Notes: generated by a model not told the origin, from the sequence alone. A stretch of DNA of 64,000 nucleotides from Aquarana catesbeiana (GCF_042186555.1 NC_133328.1:360310676-360374675); one strand, 5' to 3'. Shown: positions 34,371 through 46,160, counted from the first letter of the stretch. Numbers and translations are program-made.

Positions 34371-35676
34371 CTTGCCCAGAGTTCCAGTCAAGATGCAGAG
34401 AGTGTTTCTGCAACCATGGAAGGCCCAGGATGATGGGACTGGAGGACTTAGGCAGAATTAGGAAAGAGATTTCCTCCTCATGCAAAACCCCAATGCATAA
34501 CACAATAGGAGGGGTTTTAAACCGTGTGGGGCTCATTGGCAAAAGGAGCAAAAACTCGGAAGCCAAAGATTGTTCAATGAAATTCCCGGCAGCTCCAGAG
34601 TCCACATATGCAGACAGTGCATTTAAAGTCCAGTGGATAGCCACAGGAAGGGTGAAATGAGGGAAGCGGACAAAATTAAAGGATCGGTCTAGATCACCTC
34701 CCTCCAAGTGACCTAGACCCTGGAGTCCCGGGTGGACTGGACAAGAGTTCAAAAGATGTCTTTTATCGCCACAATAAAGGCACAAGCCCAATCCCATGCA
34801 TCAGGCACGTTCCTCTGGAGTGAGGCGAGTTCGCCCAAGCTGCATAGGTTCTTCCAACGTGTGAGAGGTTGAAGACGGAGAGGATTCCACAGGTCTTTGG
34901 ACTACCTGTGCTGGACGGCCAGCAGGGGGATGACTGGATCTGGATTTTTCCAGGGCCCGCACCTGAAAGCGAATGTCTATTTGAATGCTCAATGCGATTA
35001 AATCATCCAATGTGGTAGGAATGGTGCATCCAGCGCGTTCATCCTTTACACGTTCAGATAGGCCTTGCCAGAAGGTAGCAGTAAGGGCCTCATTATTCCA
35101 TTTGAGTTCAGCAGCCAGCGTACAGAATTGAACTGTGTATTGGCTGACTGTCATTCCTTGCTGATGAATACGAAGGAGGGCCCCAGCAGCAGAAGAAGCT
35201 CTGCCGGGCTCATCAAAAGTTTTCCAGAATGCATCCAAAAAGGACTGGAGGTCGGAGGTGATAGAATTGTGTGATTCCCAGAGTGGGAAGGCCCAAGCTA
35301 GAGCATCACCGGCAAGGAGAGAGATGATATATGCGACTTTGGTGCGATTAGTTGGAAAATGATGGCTGGAAAGTTCAAAGTGGGTGGAACACAGCTTAAT
35401 GAAGCCCCAACAAAACTTAGGGTCACCAGAAAAACAAGGTGGTGGTGGCAAATGCAAGCAGGGATAGTCAGGTGTAGCAGGTTACACGGGAGCAGCTGAA
35501 GCAAAAGCAGGAATGGGAGGAGCTGAAGTAGCAGCGAATTGCAGACGATCCAGATGGGTGGCAAGATCCTGTAGAACCAAGATTATTTGCTCTTGATTAG
35601 CTTGCTGGGAGTTAAGTCTCTGAACTAGATGTTGCTTTTGATCCTCAGTCAGTGGCCGACTGTCAGAGGAGCTCAT
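34324..35676 (-). pseudogene. Ty3/gypsy gag-protease, two in-frame stops
   Basis: One frame runs from the ATG at 35676 to 34324. It contains a coiled N-terminus (MSSSDSRPLTEDQKQ), the gag core of the sushi class (CFSGDPKFCWGFI, LAGDALAWAFPLWE), and RLTPEERA. The zinc knuckle is CLYCGDKRHLLNSC (about 34780-34738). The aspartic protease site is VDSGAAGNF (about 34600), with ILGLPWL further on. Stops interrupt it at 35484-35482 (TAA) and 34803-34801 (TGA). The frame ends at the RT deletion junction. Only 13 nt separate the 5' LTR from the ATG, and I could not identify a convincing primer-binding site. Confidence 0.9.
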
Positions 35677-35689
35677 GGCTTGAGCAAAC

Positions 35690-36287
35690 TGTCACGGTAC
35701 TACTTACAGTGATCCCATAGGTGAGCGGGTGACACGGGATCCTCTAGGGAGTGGAGTCTAGGGGCCAGCCGGTATTCTGCCAGGGATCCCCTCACGAGGG
35801 TTTGGGCTTAGCTGCATGCTGACCCCAGGTCACAGCCCCCGGGTTCACCCTGCTCGCTAGGGAAGTACCAGAAGACACTGACAGACAAGGATGGATGGAT
35901 GAAGCAAAGGAGAGCTGGATAGCGAGCCAAGGTCAGGGCGGGCTGCAGACAACGTAATCAAAACAAGCCGAGTCAGTACACAAGAGATCGGTTCACGAAA
36001 GGTCAGGTAGGGAGCGCAGAAAAAGGGAGCTCAAGAAGGGAGCTCAGAAACAAGCGTTGCTCAAGCAACAGAAAGTGGTCTGAGAGGCATTTAAATAGAG
36101 AAGCACATGAGGGGCTGGACAGGAAGTAGCAGGAAGGGAATTATATATTAAGCAACAGGTGAGGCCGGCAACACTCATAGCTGCAGAGTGCAGCAGAGCT
36201 GAACACAAGCTAGTGGAACAACAGGTGCCAGCCGACCTACAGCAATAAAGGTAAGACACAGATCAGCTCCGCTGCTGATCTGTGACA
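35690..36287 (-). repeat. 5' LTR of the Ty3/gypsy element
   Basis: In plus sense it starts TGTCACGGTACTACTTACAG and ends GCTGATCTGTGACA. The U3/R/U5 subdivision cannot be set confidently from sequence alone. Confidence 0.95.
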
Positions 36288-36292
36288 CAAAG

Positions 36293-37749
36293 GACCATGT
36301 AGTTCCAGCATGGAGCACCTTCATCTATAAAGCTACAAGGTTTTCTGTTTTTTATAGAACAAAGATATGTACACTAGTCACAAATGCTATGCTTTGTATT
36401 ATGCTCTACTGTTTTTGCAAGAGGGTTTTTTGAGGTACTAATAATGAGTGATTTGGTTTAAAAATTTTTTTCTTTTCTTACAGTGTACATTTTCAGGGTG
36501 TTCTCCATCTTCACCCTCTGTTTGGTGATTCCCTTTTTGTGTACACTGTATCTAGAAAATCGTTTAACCCATTTTTAATTTGTATTGTTATTTTGTACAT
36601 TTTTGTAATAATAAAGAATTTGTAAACTTTTAAAATCCTTTCAAAGATACTTTCTATTCACTCAAAAATGACCCATTGCCGCTAAAGTCCCAGTATGAGG
36701 GTTTTTTCCATGTGGTTATTTTCTTACAGTTGCCAGGAAAATCTAAAGGATGTTCCTGTTGTTTATTAAATAGGAAGAGAATAATATTTTACAAGATAAA
36801 TCTGAAATCATCTTAAAAATCATTTAAAATCATATTAAAAATCATGTTAAAAAGTTAAACTATGCTTTCATTATGTTACATGTGACTCGGTTAAATTGAT
36901 GATAGGCAACTCCTATCCTTATATTGATTAGTGGTTCCAAATTAATCATAACTACTGCAGTAGGGAACAGACACAAAAGATACGCTCAGCATCTTTCCAA
37001 ATAACTGTTCTGCTTTATTATGACGCAATTGAAGGTTTTTATACACATGATTACATAGGCATCACATTAATATTACAATTGTACGTTTATGGTAACAAGG
37101 GGCGTTACATAGGCAGGCTAATTCTAATCAGGACTCGAAAGAATGTAAACATGTACTGAAAACATTATTAGTGCTGTGTGCACAGTGAGGGCAGTGTGCA
37201 ATACATACAAAATAGAATACAATTATTTACAGAACTTACAAATTTCCATTACACATGAAAAACGGGAAACAGGGAAAGTATGATAGCACAGAAGACAAAC
37301 AGAAAATAGAGTGTAACCACCATCAAGATAGCACAATTATATTTCATCTTACAGGTTGGGGAATTTGTTTTTTTCTTGGAACCTGCACATAACTTCAGTC
37401 TTTAGTTTTGAAAAGAACAATTTTCAGGGACCAGCAACTGTAATTTCCTTGAAAAAACAACATTAACAAATTGCATGTTGCAGATTGTTTATTGCTCAGT
37501 ATATTCAGAGACTGCAAGGGCTCTTGCAAATCATTGTTCTGTGGCTGGTGTTTAACTATTGAAGTTCTTTGTGGCATAACTAGTATTTCCCTAGTCTGTG
37601 ATCAATAATTGCTTGTGTGCTGTAAACTGTCTGCACCGCCACACTATCCTTCCTACAAACTGCTAGCATTATTCTACTGTCTTTCTGCACCTTTCCTCCC
37701 CAACTCTTTATATCTCTGTTTTTCTATATCTCAACCTGTCTAGTGTTTG
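36293..37749. other. no gene seen
   Basis: This is AT-rich sequence of about 1.46 kb. The stretch 36980-37250 has an LTR-like look (minus-strand AATAAAGC), but no partner LTR or coding region is present. Confidence 0.45.
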
Positions 37750-37769
37750 CAACCCCCCCCCCCCCCCCA
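37750..37769. repeat. (C)n homopolymer
   Basis: A run of about 18 C residues. Confidence 0.95.
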
Positions 37770-37914
37770 TCTTTTTATTGTCAATTTACCTCCCGAGTTT
37801 AAGTTTCTACCTTGTCTTCAGCCAGTCTGCTGTGGTATTTGCTCCCTTTTCTGTTAAAGTGTAAGTCTGGTTTAAATAAGTAAATAACCCCTAGCCAGGA
37901 CATGCAAAATATAA

Positions 37915-38060
37915 AAAAGAGAGGGAGAGAGTGAGAAAGGGTGAAAAGGAGCAAAAAAGAGTACGAGAGGGAAAAAGAGCAAGAGAGGGAAAAAAGAGCA
38001 AGAGAGAGAAAAAGAGAGAAGCCAAAGAAAGAAAGAAAAAAGAAAGACAGACAAGGGAGT
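37915..38060. repeat. GA-rich low-complexity tract
   Basis: Irregular AGAGAGGGAAAAAGAGC repeats keep a Lys/Arg/Glu-rich forward frame and a Ser/Leu/Phe-rich reverse frame open. Neither is credible as a gene. Confidence 0.9.
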
Positions 38061-38289
38061 GTAGGAAAGGTGGGAAATCCCAATACCCCAGGGTGATCCA
38101 ACTATTTGTTTATTTCGTAAACTCAATGCTCTATTAATTGGCAGAAAATATACATTTGTCATGGGTAGTGGCTAATATCCCCCTTTTACTGCACAGCCAG
38201 GTGTTCAGGTCAACACAGAATATTTTTCACCTATTGATTTTTTTTAAATTTTCACCAATGATTTATTACATTTAATTGTGGACCAGTAC

Positions 38290-39245
38290 AATCTTTATGC
38301 CTAACAATTTATCACCAATAACCCAAATCCAATTTATGAAAGGAAACTGTTAACAGTGGAGGAATTCAAAATCTTCTTGGGCATCACATTTAATATGGGT
38401 CTTACAGAAAAAACAAAACAAATATACACACTTACTGGTCCACCCACCCCATTCATCACATGCCCATTTATTAATTTGTTATGCCAAGAACACGATATTT
38501 AATGATCATGAGGTTCCTCCATTTCAGTGATAACACACAGTGCCCTCCCCAAAATGACTATGGATATGATAAACTTTCTAAAATTCAGCCACTACTTTGA
38601 TTGTTTCTCTTAGTAATTTTTCCAGTTGTATATCCCAGATAATAATATCTGTGTGGATGGGTCACTTGTCTCTTTCACTTGCAGGCTGGGCTTAAAGAAG
38701 TTCATCCCCAGTAAAAGTGGCAGATATGGGGTGAAGCAATACAAGCTGTGCGAAAGAGCCATGGGGTACACATATGCTTTCCATGTGTACAAAGGAAAGG
38801 ACCCACAGCTGAATCTCCCTGACTGCCCAGATTATATTGGAGCCAGTAGAAAAGTCCTTTGGAATCTTGTATTCCCACTCTTCAATAAGGGGTATCATCG
38901 GCACATTTATCATTATTATACCAGCCTCCCCCTTTTCCGCAATCTTTACCAGAAGCAAACACTAGCATGTGGCACAATGAGAGCTAATAGGAAGGCCTTC
39001 TCGCAAAGACTGGTGAATACAAAGCTAAAAAGAGAGAATCTGTGAGTTTGCAGAACAAAAACATGTTGGCTATGAAGTGGAGGGACAGACGAGACGTATA
39101 GAGTATATGCTTTGCTCAATACACGACACCTCTGTGAAAATCCACAGAAGGAATAGACCAGTTCGGAAACCCGAATGTACACATGACTACAATATGTTCA
39201 TGGGGGAGTCGACTATAATGATCAGATTATCCAGCCCTATCATTC
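38290..39245 (+). pseudogene. piggyBac-family transposase relic
   Basis: Forward fragments in different frames align with the DDE_Tnp_1_7 order. VEEFKIFLGITFNMG lies near 38350. MPRTRYLMIMRFLHFSDN and YDKLSKIQPLL follow (38481-38600). Then a 139-codon frame (38626-39045) holds NICVDGSLV with the first catalytic Asp (38656), GYTYAFHVYKGKD, YYTSLPLF and ACGTMRANRKAF. Then LAMKWRDRRDV lies at 39069-39098, with the third Asp. The second catalytic site, normally DN.YTS, reads YHYYTS, so that Asp is lost. Active enzymes excise at TTAA. This may be a relative of the source for the TTAA elements elsewhere in the window, but that link is unproven. Confidence 0.9.
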
Positions 39246-39356
39246 AACAAGTGGAACCCACCACTGGTACAATAAAGTTTCCATTTATCTCTTAAATTTG
39301 GCAATTTTTTAATTCCTATGTTATCTACCGTAAATCCACTAAAGGACCCTAACACA

Positions 39357-39835
39357 CACACACCTTGGACTATGGTTGTGGGGGTCTGCGGGTAGGGGAC
39401 TTTTTGGAATCTGGAAGCCCCCTTTAACAAAGGAGCCCGCACATCCTGGCTCCCCCATGTGAATGAGTATGGGGTACATAGTACCCCTACCCATTCACCC
39501 AAAAAATGTCAAAAAGAAATAAACACTCACACACAGTTTTTGATAACTCCTTTATTAAAAAATAAATAAATGTCCCCCGATGTAGATTCATCGTCAATCA
39601 CGACAGCACCGCCACAGCCAAACCTGAGAAAAGGAAAAAAAGGCTCTGCGCATGGCAAATGCCTGTTTTGTCATCTGACAGTTCTTAAATAGGTAAGGGG
39701 TGGGGCCAACTGATGACATTACCTGGGGCACCGCCCCCAAGTGACATCACCAACCCAGCATACAATGATCAGTGATGTCACACAGAGGTGGTGCCACCAG
39801 GTGACATCACCAGGTGGCTCCGCCCCTTACCTATT
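39357..39835. repeat. diverged fragment of the fold-back hAT arms
   Basis: TTGTGGGGGTCTGCGGG, CCCCCTTTAACAAAGGAG, TACCCCTACCCATTCAC and CAGTTTTTGATAACTCCTTTATT follow the same order as 17818-18005 in the left arm. The tail 39684-39835 is itself palindromic (AAATAGGTAAGGGG with CCCCTTACCTATTT), resembling the loop at 19220-19385. Confidence 0.75.
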
Positions 39836-39990
39836 TAAAGTGGTTGTTAAGCCACTATATACAATTCATACCATCCTCTCTGTTTCCTAATGCTGTGTGC
39901 CCCAGTGTCTATGCCTTATAAAAATAAGCCGTTCTACACCTAATTTCAGAGCGCCACTTCTGCGCTCACATGACCGTCCGCTACAGACCC
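39836..39990 (+). repeat. dispersed repeat, also at 20733-20905
   Basis: AAAGTGGTTGTTAAGCCAC, GTGCCCCAGTGTCT, TTATAAAAATAA and TTTCAGAGCGCC match the reverse complement of 20733-20905. Confidence 0.75.
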
Positions 39991-40345
39991 TGCCACCTAA
40001 ATGGACACTGGCCTCGTTATTGGTGATGCTTCTGCCTTCTCCTTAGATTGTTTATAAACCACATTTCTACTTTCCACCTGAACTGACCTTGGCTTGTTAA
40101 TTAACCAATTTTTTGCCTTCCACATGGACTGATCTTTTGCCTTGCTACTGTAGTAGTGGGATTCAAGATAACACGGGGGGGTCTTATGTATGTGAGGGGC
40201 TCCAAAGTAGTTTTTCTAAAACTAAATTTTAGGTTTTCTCTGGGTTTTGTAATGCCTGGATTAGTGTCTGGGGACCCGGAGACTTCGAAGAGATTTGGGT
40301 GGGAAGAAGCCTCTATCCCTGTGCCCAGGTCTTGCCTTACCAAGG

Positions 40346-40360
40346 CTCTAATCCTGTTAT
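40346..40360 (+). repeat. 15-bp direct repeat, left (candidate TSD of composite)
   Basis: CTCTAATCCTGTTAT recurs exactly at 59033-59047. The two copies bracket the ribozyme composite. Confidence 0.7.
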
Positions 40361-40433
40361 AAGTATATAGTAAATTCTGTGCTTAGGATAATAGGTTGCA
40401 GCCTCCCCTAATAGGTTCCCAAGGGAACTTACA

Positions 40434-40614
40434 AGAGTTAATAAGAAAAAGTGGGGTGATGGCGCTACCCTATATGGCACTAAGTGGTGGTAAGGAAGTA
40501 GTGTAGGATAATTAGACTGTACTCCTTAAACCTGGCGTAAAAGAATATATATATAAAAATAACAATGTGTGTAGTCCCAAAAAATGTGATATGAAAGTGG
40601 ACATCTAGAAGATG
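40434..40614 (+). repeat. 181-bp inverted repeat, left copy
   Basis: From AGAGTTAATAAGAAAAAGTG to GGACATCTAGAAGATG. About 4 differences separate it from the reverse complement of 58856-59036, so identity is near 98%. Confidence 0.95.
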
Positions 40615-40830
40615 CTTCAGAACCGAACAATCGCCCGTGGGACTTTAAGTGAGGTGTCCATGGTGGTCATAAGGTCAACAAGATGCGTAAAGGGGATAAC
40701 AAATTTTATTAGTATGAACATCATCCAATATAAAACATGATCATAAATAACAATTCATAAAACAAGCAACATAGAATAATGGTCCTCTAAACATAGCCAT
40801 ATGATATAATATCACAAAGTATACATAGAA

Positions 40831-40909
40831 CAGATATACATGATACATTTCTAACCCAACGCGTTTCGCGAGCTCTACTTGCTTCATCAGGGGCTGATGT
40901 GTACATCTG
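40831..40909 (-). ncRNA. type I hammerhead ribozyme, unit 1
   Basis: The core CUGAUGA and GAAAC are intact. Stem III is ACGCGU and the cleavage triplet is GUU. Stem II (GCAAG/CUCGC) has one mismatch. Stem I pairs CCC/GGG, then CAUC with AAUG (one mismatch), then CAGAUGUACA/UGUAUAUCUG. The unpaired A after CUGAUGA is common to all units. Confidence 0.8.
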
Positions 40910-42608
40910 GTGTCTGTAAAGAACAAATTAGATATGTGTTGAGGTATAGGTTATGATTGGGACAAAAGCATGAGGCCGAAAATGGTAATCCCATACTTAC
41001 TGGTTAGACAATTGGCTTCAGAGTCTGATCCCAAGCGAGGGTCAGTGGGAGACATCTCCCCCGGGAGCTGAAGGGACGGAGACCACAGCAAAGAGGACCA
41101 AGGCCAGACGCAGGCATGGCAAGGAGATGAAAGAAGGATTTGAACCAAGGTTTCACCCATAAATCTCGCAAGACATACTGGCTGTAAGGGAATATATGGA
41201 ATGGAATGAGTATATGGGTGTGCATGTAGATCTATGTCAGAAACAATAACATGAGTAAAGGTCCTGGGAGTATAAAGTTGTGTGCTAGAGTACCAAGAAC
41301 ACAAAAGAGGGCATGCAGAAGATGGGGAAGTCTTCAGAAGCATGCTCACTGTAATGAAATAAATATATATATCGAATAATAGTAGGTCTATAGTTGTAAT
41401 TGTAGGCTGGGATTGTGTGCATGAGTACAAAAATTACAGGAATTCTTTGCAGAGCATGGGAAAAGAAAAAAAGGGGGGGTTAGGAGGTATTTGAAAAGAA
41501 TAAGGAAAGGTGTGGGGGAAGGTAAAGGAAAGAAAATAAAAAAAGGGGAGGAAAAAAAGAGCTAGTGTGGCAGAATATGAAAGTGGTAAAGTGATGATGA
41601 GGGAAAAAGTGGGCTGGGATGAAAAAAGAGGGAAAAATAAAAAAGTGAAATGATATAGAAAAAGAATGTATAGAAATTGCTATACCGCAGTGTGCATATA
41701 AAATAGAATGGAATGTGCTGAAAGATCACATATATAAGTATAAAGGTATATAAAATTGTAACCTACCAGTGTGGTGAGATCTCTAGCCAATGTTTGAGGG
41801 AACCAGGAAGAAAGAGTATGCCATGCCAAAACCCCCGCTTAAATACCCGGACATCCACCGCGGCCTCCGCCCCTAAGGTCATGCAAACTGGCGGTGAAGG
41901 GGAGGGACCACAATGCCCCCGCCGAAGGATGGCAGGACGCAATCGCGATCCCCCGCCCCCAGCCTGTGATGATATGCATTGCCATGGAGATGGGGACACC
42001 ACTGAGAAGCGGAAGTCTCCCATCGCGCAAAGAAGCATGACGCCGATGCACATGGTGGCTCCGCGCCCCCCCCCCCCCCCAGATGGGCGGGAGGGGGGGA
42101 GACAGCAGGGGAGAGAACTCCCCATTTGTGCATCGCAGCTCCCGGAGATAAATGAACCGCCATACCCATGGCAAGGGAGCAGTACAGGGGAGCCAGGTCT
42201 GCCAGCAAGCAAAAGGAAAAAAAAAAGTTAATGAACAACATGTCTGTTATGGATGGTGGAAAAGTATTGGCCAAAGGATCTGGGGGCAGCAATAGACCAG
42301 GGCATTTAGGTGTCTTCCACCTGGGTAAAGTCAGAAAAAAGGGAAGTCTACAAGCTGCTCCCTAACATGGAACACCTCCATCCCTAAACTATGCGCAGAA
42401 CCGAACAATCGCCCGTGGGACTTTAAGTGAGGTGTCCATGGTGGTCATAAGGTCAACAAGATGCATAAAGGGGATAACAAATTTTATTAGTATGAACATC
42501 ATCCAATATAAAACATGATCATAAATAACAATTTCTAAAACAAGCAACATAGCATAATGGTCCTCTAAACATAGCCATATGATATAATATCACAAAGTAT
42601 ACATAGTA

Positions 42609-42687
42609 CAGATATACATGATGCATCTCTAACCCGACGTGTTTCGTGAGCTCTACTCGCTTCATCAGGGGCTGATGTGTACATCTG
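42609..42687 (-). ncRNA. type I hammerhead ribozyme, unit 2
   Basis: CUGAUGA and GAAAC are intact and the triplet is GUC. Stem III is ACACGU (A-U and C-G pairs). Stem II is GCGAG/CUCAC with one C-A mismatch. Stem I is as in unit 6, with GAUGCAUC in the bulge region. Confidence 0.82.
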
Positions 42688-44382
42688 GTGTCTGTAAAGA
42701 ACAAATTAGATATGTGTTGAGGTATAGGTTATGATTGGGACAAAAGCATGAGGCCGAAAATGGTAATCCCATACTTACTGGTTAGACAATTGGCTTCAGA
42801 GTCTGATCCCAAGCGAGGGTCAGTGGGAGATATCTCCCCCGGGAGCTGAAGGGACGGAGACCACAGCAAAGAGGACCAAGGCCAGACGCAGGCATGGCAA
42901 GGAGATGAAAGAAGGATTTGAACCAAGGTTTCACCCATAAATCTCGCAAGACATACTGGCTGTAAGGGAATATATGGAATGGAATGAGTATATGGGTGTG
43001 CATGTAGATCTATGTCAGAAACGATAACATGAGTAAAGGTCCTGGGAGTATAAAGTTGTGTGCTAGAGTACCAAGAACACAAAAGAGGACATGCAGAAGA
43101 TGGGGAAGTCTTCAGAAGCATGCTCACTGTAATGAAATAAATATATATATCGAATAATAGTAGGTCTATAGTTGTAATTGAAGGCTGGGATTGTGTACAT
43201 GAGTACAAAAATTACAGGAATTCTTTGCAGAGCATGGGAAAAGAAAAAAAAGGGGGGGTTAGGAGGTATTTGAAAAGAATAAGGAAAGGTGTGGGGGAAG
43301 GTAAAGGAAAGAAAATAAAAAAAGGGGAGGAAAAAAAGAGCTAGTGTGGCAGAATATGGAAGTGGTAAAGTGATGATGAGGGAAAAAGTGGGCTGGGATG
43401 AAATAAGGAGGAAAAATAAAAAAGTGAAATGATATAGAAAAAGAATGTATAGAAATTGCTATACCGCAGTGTGCATATAAAATAGAATGGAATGTGCTGA
43501 AAGATCACATATATAAGTATAAAGGTATATAAAATTGTAACCTACCAGTGTGGTGAGATCTCTAGCCAATGTTTGAGGGAACCAGGAAGAAAGAGTATGC
43601 CATGCCAAAACCCCCGCCTAAATACCCGGACATCCACCGCGGCCTCCGCCCCTAACGTCATGCAAACTGGCGGTGAAGGTGAGGGACCGCAATGCGCCCG
43701 CCGAAGGACGGCAAGACGCAATCGCGATCCCCCGCCCCCAGCCTGTGATGATATGCATTGCCATGGAGATGGGGACACCACTGAGAAGCGGAAGTCTCCC
43801 ATTGGACAAAGAAGCATGACGCCGATGCACATGGTGGCTCCGCGCCCCCCCCCCAGATGGGCGGGAGGGGGGGGAGACAGCAGCGGAGAGAACTCCCCAT
43901 TTGTGCATCACAGCTCCCGGAGATAAATGAGCCGCCATACCCATGACAAGGGAGCAGTACAGGGAGCCAGGTCTGCCAGCAAGCAAATGGAAAAAAAAAA
44001 GTTAATGAACAACATGTCTGTTATGGATGGTGGAAAAGTATTGGCCAAAGGATCTGGGGGCAGCAATAGACCAGGGCATTTAGGTGTCTTCCACCTGAGT
44101 AAAGTCAGAAAAAAGGGAAGTCTACAAGCTGCTCCCTAACATGGAACACCTCCATCCCTAAACTATGTGCAGAACCAAACAATCGCCCGTAGGACTTCAA
44201 GTGAGGTGTCCATGGTGGTCATAAGGTCAACAAGATGCGTAAAGGGGATAACAAATTTTATTAGTATGAACATCATCCAATATAAAACATGATCATAAAT
44301 AACAATTCATAAAACAAGCAACATAGCATAATGGTCCTCTAAACATAGCCATATGATATAATATCACAAAGTATACATAGTA

Positions 44383-44461
44383 CAGATATACATGATACAT
44401 CTCTAACCCAACGCATTTCGCGAGCTCTACTCGCTTCATCAGGGGCTGATGTGTACATCTG
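44383..44461 (-). ncRNA. type I hammerhead ribozyme, unit 3
   Basis: CUGAUGA is intact and stem II GCGAG/CUCGC is perfect. The second box reads GAAAU instead of GAAAC, giving a U-G wobble in stem III (AUGCGU). The triplet is GUU. Confidence 0.75.
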
Positions 44462-46160
44462 GTGTCTGTAAAGAACAAATTAGATATGTGTTGAGGTATA
44501 GGTTATAATTGGGACAAAAGCATGAGGCCGAAAATGGTAATCCCATACTTACTGGTTAGACAATTGGCTTCAGAGTCTGATCCCAAGCGAGGGTCAGCGG
44601 GAGACATCTCCCCCGGGAGCTGAAGGAACGGAGATCACAGCAAGGAGGACCGAGGCCAGACAAAGGGCAGGCATGGCAAGGAGATGAAAGAAGGATGTGA
44701 ACCAAGGTGTCACCCATAAATCTTGCAAGACATACTGGCTGTAAGGGAATATATGGAATGGAATGAGTATATGGGTGTGCATGTAGATCTATGTCAGAAA
44801 TGATAACATGAGTAAAGATCCTGGGAGTATAAAGTTGTGTGCTAGAGTACTAAGAACACAAAAGAGGGCATGCAGAAGATGGGGAAGTCTTCAGAAGCAC
44901 GCTCACTGTAATGAAATAAATATATATATCGAATAATAGTAGGTCTATAGTTGTAATTGAAGGCTGGGATTGTGTACATGAGTACAAAAATTACAGGAAT
45001 TCTTTGCAGAGCATGGGAAAAGAAAAAAATGGGGGGGGTTAGGGGGTATTTGAAAAGAATAAGGAAAGGGTGTGGGGGAAGGTAAAGGAAAGAAAATAAA
45101 AAAAGGGGAGAAAAAAAGAGCTAGTGTGGTAGAATATGGAAGTGGTAAAGTGATGATGAGGGAAAAAGTGAGCTGGGATGAAAAAAGGAGGAAAAATAAA
45201 AAAGTGAAATGATATAGAAAAAGAATGTATAGAAATTGCTATACCGCAGTGCGCATATAAAATAGAATGGAATGTGCTGAAAGATCACATATATAAGTAT
45301 AAAGGTATATAAAATTGTAACCTACCAGTGTGGTGAGATCTCTAGCCAATGTTTGAGGGAACCAGGAAGAAAGAGTATGCCATGCCAAAACCCCCGCCTA
45401 AATATCCGGACATCCACCGCGGCCTCTGCCCCTAACGTCATGCAAACTGGCGGTGAAGGGGAGGGACCGCAATGCGCCCGCCGAAGGACGGCAGGATGCA
45501 ATCGCGATCCCCCGCCCCCAGCCTATGATGATATGAATTGCCATGGAGATGGGGACACCACTGAGAAGCGGAAGTCTCCCATCGCGCAAAGAAGCATGAC
45601 GCCGATGCACATGGTGGCTCCGCGCCCCCCCCCAGATGGGCGGGAGGGGGGGAGACAGCAGGGGAGAGAACTCCCCATTTGTGCATCGCAGCTCCCGGAG
45701 ATAAATGAGCCGCCATACCCATGACAATGGAGCAGTACAGGGAGCCAGGTCTGCCAGCAAGCAAAAGGAAAAAAAAAAGTTAATGAACAACATGTCTGTT
45801 ATGGATGGTGGAAAAGTATTGGCCAAAGGATCTGGGGGCAGCAATAGACCAGGGCATTTAGGTGTCTTCCACCTAGGTAAAGCCAGAAAAAAGGGAAGTC
45901 TACAAGCTGCTCCCTAACATGGAACACCTCCATCCCTAAACTATGTGCAGAACCGAACAATCGCCCGTGGTACTTTAAGTGAGGTGTCCAAGGGGGTCAT
46001 AAGGTCAACAAGATGCGTAAAGGGGATAACAAATTTTATTAGTATGAACATTATCCAATAAAAAACATGTTCATAAATAACAATTCATAAAACAAGCAAC
46101 ATAGCATAATGGTCCTCTAAACATAGCCATATGATATAATATCACAAAGTATACATAGTA

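Larger units (their letters stand above)
31606..36287 (-). mobile_element. Ty3/gypsy LTR retrotransposon (chromodomain type), internally deleted
   Basis: Two LTRs of about 597 bp enclose gag, protease, RNase H, integrase and chromodomain regions in minus orientation. The insertion is flanked by the 5-bp duplication CAAAG (31601-31605 and 36288-36292). The LTRs begin and end TGTCA...TGACA and are about 95% alike by eye, so the insertion is of moderate age. The catalytic half of the reverse transcriptase is deleted, and several stops and frameshifts are present. It is non-autonomous. Confidence 0.95.

Noticed and set aside
35677..35689. Primer-binding site of the gypsy element
   Set aside because: The 13 nt between LTR and gag start do not begin with TGG and match no tRNA 3' end that I can name with confidence.
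36980..37250. Solo LTR of an endogenous retrovirus
   Set aside because: Only a polyadenylation-like signal and AT-rich promoter-like look were seen. There are no TG...CA boundaries, no target duplication and no second copy.
37872..38137. Lys/Arg/Glu-rich or Phe/Leu/Ser-rich small proteins
   Set aside because: The GA-rich low-complexity tract explains both frames.
40951..41430. Minus-strand 159-codon frame repeated in several array units
   Set aside because: It recurs only because the units are near-identical. Its length changes to 143 or 62 codons in other units, it has no motif, and it overlaps equally long frames.
41794..42231. Forward and reverse Pro/Arg-rich frames in the GC-rich half of the units
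   Set aside because: Three or four frames are open at once because of GC content, and poly-C length variation breaks them between units. There is no evidence for coding.
43140..43160. Functional TATATATAT promoter boxes in the units
   Set aside because: These are simple AT runs common throughout the window, and nothing links them to a start site. The TATTTAAG box is the better candidate.
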